Positions 40,885-46,353 of a DNA stretch of 46,353 bases are shown here, piece after piece. Position 1 is the stretch's first letter, and every line of letters begins with the position of its first letter. Where the stretch lies: NCBI GenBank assembly GCA_029569475.1, contig JAKQSZ010000048.1:1-46353 (forward strand), in the 5' to 3' direction. The translations under genes and the position numbers were made by a program. The notes under the pieces were generated by a model. The model had not been told where the DNA came from, did not search any database, and worked only from the letters and a program-made list of their open reading frames with translations. This stretch comes from Candidatus Eiseniibacteriota bacterium. Lineage in GTDB: Bacteria; Eisenbacteria; RBG-16-71-46; CAIMUX01.

Positions 40885-42384
40885 ATGGATCGCCGAACGC
40901 TCGTCGCGGCTCTCGACTACATCCCCGCCTGGCTGGAGTTCCAGATGCGGCTCTCCGAACAGCCGGGCTGCGCCGTCGCGATTGCGCACCGCGGCAGGAT
41001 CGTGCTCGAACGGGCCTTCGGCCACGCGAACCTGGCGACGGGCGCGGAGCTGACCCCGCGGCATCGGTTCCGGGTCGCCTCGCACTCGAAGTCCTTCACG
41101 GCAGCCGGGGTGATGAAGCTGCGGGAACGCGGGCGGGTGCGCTTGGATGATCCAGTCGGCCGCTACCTGTCGGGCCTGCACCGTGGCGTGGGCGAGGTCA
41201 CGATCGGACAGCTTCTCTCGCATTCCGCCGGAATCGCCCGCGACGGCGCCGATTGTGGTCAATGGGAGGACGAGCGGACCTTCCTGGCCGCCGGCGAGTT
41301 GCTGCACGATCTGTCCCAAGGTCCGGCCATCGTTCCCGGAACCCGCTTCAAGTACTCCAACCATGGGTACGGACTGCTTGGCCTCGCCCTCCAGGAGATC
41401 ACCGGCCAACCCTACGCGGCCTGGATCGATCGCGAGGTCATCCAGCCGGCCGGATTGACTGAGACGAGCCCGGATGTCCCCGGAGCACCGACACGGGCTC
41501 GCGCTGCCGGCCGTGGATCATCCCAGTCCGCCGGGCGTGGACGATCCGAGCCCGCCGCCCGTGGACGATCCCGAGCATCCGTTCGCAGCCGTTCCGCGGT
41601 TCCCATGGCCAGCGGACACACCAACAAGGTCGTGCTGGGCCGCCGTCTCGTGATCCCCGGAGACAACCCGACCAACGCGCTCGCCCCGGCCACCGGGTTC
41701 GTCAGCACCGCGGCGGATCTTGCCAGGTTCTTCAGCCTGCTCCACCCCGAGGCCAAGGGGAGCTTCCTATCGACGGCGAGCCGGTTGGAGATGACACGCC
41801 GCCACTGGACCTGCCCGCACTCCTGCGTGGAACGCCACTATGGCTTGGGGATCATCAGCGGCCGGACCGGCGAGTGGGACTGGTTCGGGCACAGCGGCGG
41901 GTTCCAGGGGTTCATCACGCGTACGGCGGTGGTGGGCGGAGAACGACTGGCCGTCTCGGTCCTCACCAATGCGGTCGACGGCCCCGCCGCGGCCTGGTTG
42001 GATGGGACGCTATCGATCCTTCAGGGCTACGCGCGCCATGGCGCCCCGTCTCGCCGCAACGCGTCCTGGACCGGCCGGTGGTGGACGTTGTGGAGCGCGC
42101 TGGACCTGCTCCCCATGAGAGATCGTGTGCTGGTGGCCGTCCCGTCCGTGGCCGCCAACCCGTTGCTCGACGCGCGCGAGATCGAGGTGACGGGGAAAAA
42201 CACCGGACGCATCGCCCTCGATGGCGGCTTCGGCAGCCATGGCGAGGGGGTTCGCATCGAACGCGATGCTCGCGGCCGGGCCCGTGCGCTCTGGATGGCG
42301 GGCTCACGCTTGCTGCCGGAGCGGGAGTTCACCAGGTCGCTCGAGAAGCGGTACGGCACGGGGCGCAGGCGGGCGCGCCGCTGA
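40885..42384 (+). CDS. beta-lactamase-fold serine hydrolase
   Basis: 499 residues. Class C beta-lactamase/penicillin-binding-like fold with the serine motif S66-H-S-K69, the tyrosine motif Y157-S-N159 (KYSNHGYGLLG) and the third motif H336-S-G338-G. The order and spacing fit serine hydrolases of the Beta-lactamase (PF00144) family, which includes peptidases, esterases and EstB-like enzymes; true drug resistance is not implied. There is no signal peptide, so it is probably cytoplasmic. Residues ~208-231 are three 8-residue Gly/Arg/Ser repeats inserted between the tyrosine and HSG motifs. The C-terminal ~120 residues form a beta domain of unknown role. GAGGAGG lies about 10 bases before ATG 40885. 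Confidence 0.88.
   Translation: MDRRTLVAALDYIPAWLEFQMRLSEQPGCAVAIAHRGRIVLERAFGHANLATGAELTPRHRFRVASHSKSFTAAGVMKLRERGRVRLDDPVGRYLSGLHRGVGEVTIGQLLSHSAGIARDGADCGQWEDERTFLAAGELLHDLSQGPAIVPGTRFKYSNHGYGLLGLALQEITGQPYAAWIDREVIQPAGLTETSPDVPGAPTRARAAGRGSSQSAGRGRSEPAARGRSRASVRSRSAVPMASGHTNKVVLGRRLVIPGDNPTNALAPATGFVSTAADLARFFSLLHPEAKGSFLSTASRLEMTRRHWTCPHSCVERHYGLGIISGRTGEWDWFGHSGGFQGFITRTAVVGGERLAVSVLTNAVDGPAAAWLDGTLSILQGYARHGAPSRRNASWTGRWWTLWSALDLLPMRDRVLVAVPSVAANPLLDAREIEVTGKNTGRIALDGGFGSHGEGVRIERDARGRARALWMAGSRLLPEREFTRSLEKRYGTGRRRARR
41506..41577 (+). repeat. 24-bp in-frame tandem repeat in serine hydrolase
   Basis: Three 24-base units (41506, 41530, 41554) sharing GCCGGSCGTGGAYSATCC-like sequence encode AGRGSSQS, AGRGRSEP and AARGRSRA. 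It is a basic flexible loop insertion. Confidence 0.8.
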
Positions 42385-42460
42385 CGTCCGACATCGGCCG
42401 GCCAGGCACGAGGGCCGCCGGTCGCAGCCCCTCATAGGCTCCAGCATTCGCTGCAGAGCC

Positions 42461-42488
42461 GCGACGCGCCCTGCCTTCCTGCTACAAT
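42461..42488 (+). promoter_or_regulatory. possible leuS promoter
   Basis: TACAAT (42483-42488) is a strong -10 lying 32 bases before the leuS ATG. GCGACG (42461-42466) at 16 bases is a weak -35. The -10 overlaps an in-frame ATG at 42487, which argues against that ATG as the start. Confidence 0.4.
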
Positions 42489-42519
42489 GGCCGGACACGA
42501 GCAAGACAAGGAGCTGCGC

Positions 42520-45420
42520 ATGGACCGTCAGAGCCAACCACCGGCCGGCCGCGAACAGGCCGCGCCCGCCGGCGAAGCACGGCCGGGATCCGCCGACCCC
42601 GCGACGACTTCCCGTCCCGACGACCGGTACGACTTCCGGGCCATCGAGGCGAAGTGGCAGACGCGCTGGTTGGACGAGCGAACCTTCCGCGCCGAGGATG
42701 ACTCGCCCCGACCCAAGCACTACGTCCTCGAGATGTTTCCCTACCCCTCCGGCGCCGGCCTGAGCGTCGGCCACGTGAAGAACTACGTCCCGGTGGACGC
42801 CTACAGCCGCTTCAAGAGCATGAAGGGATACAACGTCCTGCACCCGATGGGCTGGGACGCCTTCGGCCAGCCGGCTGAGAACGAGGCCATCAAGCGCGGC
42901 CGCAATCCACGCGAGATGGTCCCGGAGTACGCGGCCACCTACCGCGCCACGCTTCGCAAGGTGGGGTGCAGCTATGACTGGGACCGCGAGATCGACTCCA
43001 GCCTGCCGGAATACTACCGGTGGACGCAGTGGCTCTTCCTGCTCTTGTACAAGCGCGGCCTGGCTTATCGGGCCACCGCCCCGATCAACTGGTGCCCGTC
43101 CTGCAAAACCGGACTCGCGAACGAAGAGGTCCAGGAGGGGCGGTGCTGGCGCTGCGACACGTTCGTCGAAAAGCGCCCGATGCCCCAGTGGTTCTTCCGC
43201 ATCACCGCCTACGCCGACCGCCTGCTGTCCGATCTGGATCGCATCCAGTGGTCCGAGGGGCTCAAGGAGATGCAGCGCGACTGGATCGGCCGCAGCGAGG
43301 GGGCCGAGGTCGAGTTCCGCGTTCCCATCGACGAGACCTCCGGTGATGAACCCGGCGCACACGGCACACCCGGCCAAGCCAGCGAGCCCGGTGCGCACGG
43401 TACAACCCACGAACGGAGACGATCCGGTGAACGTGACGGACAGCGCGGCGGCAGATTCCACTCGATCAAAGTCTTTACTACCCGTCCCGACACCCTCTGG
43501 GGAGCGACCTTCCTGGTGCTGGCCCCGGAACACCCGTTGGTCTCCGAACTCACCCCGGCCAGCCGGCGGAGCGAGATCGAGGATTACGTGCGCCGTGCGC
43601 AATCGGAGACCGAGATCGAACGCCTGAACACCGAACGGGTCAAGACCGGCGTCGATCTCGGCGTCTTCGCCATCAATCCGGTCAACGGCGCCCGCGTGCC
43701 GGTCTGGATCGCCGACTACGTTCTCACCGGCTACGGAACCGGTGCGATCATGGCGGTGCCGGCCCACGACCAGCGGGACTTCGAGTTCGCGCGCAAGTTC
43801 GGCATCCCGGTCGAGCCGGTCTTCCTCCAACCGGGGGGACCGCAGAAGGGCGCCGACTTCACGGAGGCTCTCCCCGAGGGAGGAGTCATGCGCGCGTTCG
43901 TTCCCGGCTCCGGCGCACGGGTTCCCGACTTCCCCTTCGCCGGCATGCCCAACGCGCCGGAGACGGTCCGCGCCGTGATCGGGTGGCTGGAACGCCATGG
44001 CGTCGGGAGCGGGCGGATCAACTACCGGCTGCGGGACTGGTTGATCAGCCGCCAGCGTTACTGGGGCGCGCCCATCCCCATCATCCACTGTCCTTCCTGC
44101 GGAATGGTGCCGGTGCCCGACGATCAGCTGCCGGTCCTGCTGCCCGTGGTGGAGAACTACCAGCCGTCCGGGACCGGGGAGTCGCCGCTGGCCAACATCG
44201 AGGAGTTCGTCGCGGTCTCCTGCCCCTCCTGTGGCGGGGCGGCCCGGCGTGAGACGGACACCATGGGGGGCTACGCCTGCTCGTCCTGGTACTTCATGCG
44301 CTTCGCCGATCCGCGCAACAAAGAGATCTTCGCGGCGCGCGAGAAGCTCGACCGCTGGCTCCCGGTCGACCTCTACTCCGGTGGGGTCGAGCACGCGCGC
44401 TCCCACCTCCTCTACTCGCGCTTTTGGACCAAGGTTCTCTTCGACGCCGGCTACATTGGATTCGAGGAGCCGTTCCTGACCTTGCGCAACCAGGGGTCGA
44501 TGCTGGCCTGGACGCCCGGCCGCCGGCCGCGCGCCGGCGAAGGCGAGTCTCCCGCCGCCGAGGACGGCGGAGGCGGCGGGGACGACCGGGTGATCGACTG
44601 GATCGTCCTCAAACCCGAAGAGCGCGCCGAGTATCCCGAAGACCAGATCGTCTGGCGCTGGACCCGCATGTCCAAGAGCAAAGGCAACGTGGTCCGGCCC
44701 GACGACATGTGCGAGAAGTACGGCGCCGACAGCCTGCGCCTCTACGAGATGTTCGTCGCGCCTTTCGAGGAGGACGTCCAGTGGAGCGAGGACGGCATCA
44801 ACGGAGCGCATCGCTTCGCGGGCCGGGCCTGGCGTTGGATGGCCGCGGCGCTGCCACAGTACCTTCCGGAGTGGCGCGCCCGAATCCAAGAGGGGGACGA
44901 GAGCACGCGGGCGGTGCGGCGCAAGGTCCACCAGGTCATCCGCAAGGTCGGCGAGGACCTCGAGGACTTCCGCTTCAACACCGCCGTGGCGGCCCTGATG
45001 GAACTGGTCAACGACCTCCACGCGTGGCGTCCGGTGGAAGGGCCCCGCGAGCTACCGCGGGAGTCCGAGAGGGCGGTGCTCTCGGAGGCGCTCGAGAGCC
45101 TGACGCTGCTGCTCGCTCCCTTCGCACCGCACATGGCCGAGGAGGTCCGGGAACGGCTGGGTTACCGCGAGTCCGTCTATCGAGCGGAGTGGCCGGATTA
45201 CGATTCCGCCGTGGCGGCCGAGGACTCGATCACCCTGGTCGTGCAGGTCAACGGCAAGCTCCGCGACCGCATCACCGTTCCGGCGGGCTCCGCCGACGAG
45301 ACGCTCAAGGCCGCGGCCCTGGAGAGCCCGAAGGTCAAGGCGATGCTTGAGGACCAGCAGGTCAAGCAGGTCTTTGTTGTGCGGGGAAAGCTCGTCAACA
45401 TCGTCCTGACGTCGAAGTAG
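42520..45420 (+). CDS. leuS: leucyl-tRNA synthetase
   Basis: 966 residues. Class I synthetase that charges tRNA-Leu. The HIGH-type motif is PYPSGAGLSVGH (H85), the signature KMSKS is RMSKSKGN (K719), and two CxxC zinc-like pairs occur (CPSC...CWRC; CPSC...CPSC). The CP1 editing domain has TTRPDTLWGATF and YGTGAIMAVPAHDQRDFEFA. The C-terminal anticodon domain ends KQVFVVRGKLVNIVLTSK. It is about 100 residues longer than E. coli LeuRS: an N-terminal Ala/Pro-rich extension of ~35, an insert at ~275-312 at the edge of the editing domain containing a 12-residue duplication, and a Gly/Ala/Pro insert at ~667-690 before KMSKS. AAGGAG lies 7 bases before ATG 42520. Confidence 0.98.
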   Translation: MDRQSQPPAGREQAAPAGEARPGSADPATTSRPDDRYDFRAIEAKWQTRWLDERTFRAEDDSPRPKHYVLEMFPYPSGAGLSVGHVKNYVPVDAYSRFKSMKGYNVLHPMGWDAFGQPAENEAIKRGRNPREMVPEYAATYRATLRKVGCSYDWDREIDSSLPEYYRWTQWLFLLLYKRGLAYRATAPINWCPSCKTGLANEEVQEGRCWRCDTFVEKRPMPQWFFRITAYADRLLSDLDRIQWSEGLKEMQRDWIGRSEGAEVEFRVPIDETSGDEPGAHGTPGQASEPGAHGTTHERRRSGERDGQRGGRFHSIKVFTTRPDTLWGATFLVLAPEHPLVSELTPASRRSEIEDYVRRAQSETEIERLNTERVKTGVDLGVFAINPVNGARVPVWIADYVLTGYGTGAIMAVPAHDQRDFEFARKFGIPVEPVFLQPGGPQKGADFTEALPEGGVMRAFVPGSGARVPDFPFAGMPNAPETVRAVIGWLERHGVGSGRINYRLRDWLISRQRYWGAPIPIIHCPSCGMVPVPDDQLPVLLPVVENYQPSGTGESPLANIEEFVAVSCPSCGGAARRETDTMGGYACSSWYFMRFADPRNKEIFAAREKLDRWLPVDLYSGGVEHARSHLLYSRFWTKVLFDAGYIGFEEPFLTLRNQGSMLAWTPGRRPRAGEGESPAAEDGGGGGDDRVIDWIVLKPEERAEYPEDQIVWRWTRMSKSKGNVVRPDDMCEKYGADSLRLYEMFVAPFEEDVQWSEDGINGAHRFAGRAWRWMAAALPQYLPEWRARIQEGDESTRAVRRKVHQVIRKVGEDLEDFRFNTAVAALMELVNDLHAWRPVEGPRELPRESERAVLSEALESLTLLLAPFAPHMAEEVRERLGYRESVYRAEWPDYDSAVAAEDSITLVVQVNGKLRDRITVPAGSADETLKAAALESPKVKAMLEDQQVKQVFVVRGKLVNIVLTSK
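43348..43407 (+). repeat. 36-bp repeat in leuS insert
   Basis: GARCCCGGYGCRCACGGYAC starts at 43348 and again at 43384, exactly 36 bases on. It encodes EPGAHGT twice (residues 277 and 289). It lies in a non-family insert. Confidence 0.75.
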
Positions 45421-45549
45421 CTCTTTTCCGCTCCGCGGCTGTCCGGTCCGGCGGACCGATCAACTCTCTGGAGATGAACAGCACGTCCTACAATATCTCT
45501 TGCCGCAACTCCAGCTCGGCCTGGTGACCCACATCGGCGCGCTCTCCCG
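45421..45549. other. gap after leuS with -10-like box
   Basis: No terminator T-run is visible after leuS. TACAAT at 45489-45494 looks like a -10 element, with no good -35 at 16-18 bases. The bases from here to about 45720 have little coding character in any frame. Confidence 0.35.
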
Positions 45550-46353
45550 ATGCTACTGCAACGACTACTGGCAGAACGAGCTGGGCCCGGCGGACGGGGG
45601 GTGCGACAAACCTCCAAGAACTCACAAGACCTTCGGGGCCGCAAGGCAGCCAGTGTGTGCCACGACGAAAAAGTCGGTGCGAACCGTCCAGCCGTCCGGT
45701 CGGGCCGGCCCCGCCTACCTACCCTGACAGCCAATGGACAGCCGGTGGGAGACGCCCTGGTCTGCCTGCGCCAGGGGGAGGCGACGTACGCGACGCAGCT
45801 CACCAACGCCTCCGGCCAGGCGGAGTTCCGCGGGCTGGCCGTGCTGGACACCACTGATGTGGTCCTCACGGCAGTCCACCGGGACCATCTAAACGGGGTT
45901 TCTTCCGGCCAGGCGGCCATCGTGGTGGTCCATGGCACCAACCCCAACGACAACGTGGTGGGGACCTCCGTGGCCTGGCTGGACGGCGTCAATCAGCAGG
46001 TCGAGACCTGTCAAGCTGCCCCCCTGTTCCCGCTCCGTACCGGTTTGTGCGGCATGAACTGGGAAGGCATCTCGGTGGACCTGGACTTGGACGACCGGCT
46101 CGACGTCGTCGCCTCCGACTGGTGCAACAACGTGTACGCCTGGGAACTCCCGGAAGGAGGAGGCTGCGAGTTGATGACCGGGTGGCCGATCCACTTTGAG
46201 GACACACCGCGCCTCACCTGGGGTGGCATCGACGAGACAACGTCCTACACCGACCTGTTGATCGCCACGGGGGACGGTTTGATCCGCGACGTGATGCTCC
46301 CTCCATATGAACAGCCGGGAGGTGGTTGGGGCACCTACGGCAACGACAACGGA
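45550..46353 (+). CDS. gingipain-type/FG-GAP secreted protein, partial at window end
   Basis: The frame is open to the last base. From about 45720 it encodes LTANGQPVGDALVCLRQGEATYATQLTN-type sequence with ASGQAEF, the Ig-like regulatory domain seen after C25 (gingipain) proteases. It continues with VDLDLDDRLDVVASDWCNNVYAWE and LLIATGDGLIRDV, FG-GAP-like propeller blades. The first 55 or so residues (from ATG 45550, or GTG 45601/45655) are Arg-rich and look non-coding, and no signal peptide is seen. The sequence before 45720 may therefore belong to another frame, an assembly error, or a truncated gene whose protease part is missing. The call from 45720 onward is good; the start is a placeholder. 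Confidence 0.55.
   Translation, partial: MLLQRLLAERAGPGGRGVRQTSKNSQDLRGRKAASVCHDEKVGANRPAVRSGRPRLPTLTANGQPVGDALVCLRQGEATYATQLTNASGQAEFRGLAVLDTTDVVLTAVHRDHLNGVSSGQAAIVVVHGTNPNDNVVGTSVAWLDGVNQQVETCQAAPLFPLRTGLCGMNWEGISVDLDLDDRLDVVASDWCNNVYAWELPEGGGCELMTGWPIHFEDTPRLTWGGIDETTSYTDLLIATGDGLIRDVMLPPYEQPGGGWGTYGNDNG

Noticed and set aside
40885..42384. Antibiotic-resistance beta-lactamase
   Set aside because: The fold and motifs fit the broad serine hydrolase family, and there is no signal peptide for a periplasmic resistance enzyme.
42304..45021. About 900-codon open frame antisense to leuS
   Set aside because: It mirrors leuS codons, has no domain pattern and no ribosome site; leuS on the plus strand is certain.
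45600..45700. Possible c-di-GMP (GEMM) riboswitch before the FG-GAP gene (ACAAACC, CCGCAAGGC and a hairpin around GACGAAAAAGTC)
   Set aside because: The core GEMM pairing and tetraloop-receptor pattern could not be completed by eye. An Rfam RF01051 scan would decide; a score above the gathering cutoff would revive it.
1..46353. tRNA, rRNA, CRISPR array, insertion sequences
   Set aside because: No T-arm-like GTTCRANYC in a cloverleaf context, no rRNA-like conserved blocks, no regularly spaced direct repeats with unique spacers, and no transposase motifs were found by reading.

Overview
The window is GC-rich bacterial chromosome, densely coded on both strands with no ribosomal RNA, tRNA, CRISPR array or transposase that I can see. 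Two things point to an uncultivated lineage of the FCB-like candidate phyla (the Eisenbacteria/Krumholzibacteria type of genome). One is the set of large secreted proteins ending in a FlgD-Ig-like tail (NPF...G.V.V.I.D..GR.V..L...G.H...WDG.D..G..V..G.Y). The other is the mix of a SUF operon, baeRF, TPR-CHAT and BamA-like proteins. This placement is inference from protein style, not from a marker gene.

Layout. (1) 0.1-3.7 kb: a minus-strand, translationally coupled trio (ArfB-like GGQ release factor, Crp/Fnr regulator, exported protein of unknown function), divergent from an eRF1-like baeRF gene. (2) 3.9-11.65 kb: a small exported protein, then a complete iron-sulfur assembly operon rrf2-sufC-sufB-sufD-Rieske-sufS-sufU-sufT, with a recognisable promoter and a candidate operator over its -10. 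Five of the genes overlap or abut their upstream neighbour. (3) 11.7-14.5 kb: envelope and stress genes (OmpA-like lipoprotein, ferritin-like protein, glycine-zipper stress protein, BON lipoprotein). (4) 14.8-22.1 kb: a giant metalloprotease/beta-propeller/outer-membrane-barrel fusion, an S1-domain RNA-binding protein, a small unknown protein, a membrane protein that looks like a sigma-region-2/anti-sigma chimera, and YjbQ. (5) 22.4-31.9 kb: a secreted M12B-like metalloprotease, a hybrid PAS histidine kinase, and a coupled pair made of a small secreted protein and a large HEWGH metalloprotease with three ~210-residue repeats. (6) 32.2-36.1 kb: ECF-like sigma factor and membrane anti-sigma-like protein (ATGA overlap), convergent with a secreted, membrane-anchored TPR-CHAT protease. 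(7) 36.3-40.4 kb: three minus-strand secreted proteins (tail-fibre-like, FlgD-tail protein, HEYAH metalloprotease). (8) 40.9-46.35 kb: a beta-lactamase-fold serine hydrolase, leuS, and the start of a gingipain-type FG-GAP secreted gene running off the window.

The most interesting points are these. The sigma/anti-sigma/TPR-CHAT locus suggests a periplasmic caspase-like protease acting on a membrane anti-sigma factor. The sigma2-like/anti-sigma-like single-chain protein at 20.5-21.6 kb may be related. Five genes carry recent in-frame tandem repeats of 18, 24 or 36 bp (sufC, sufS, serine hydrolase, leuS, and a related low-complexity insert in sufD). Two release-factor-type proteins sit back to back. 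Start codons were chosen from Shine-Dalgarno matches, and several are TTG or GTG.
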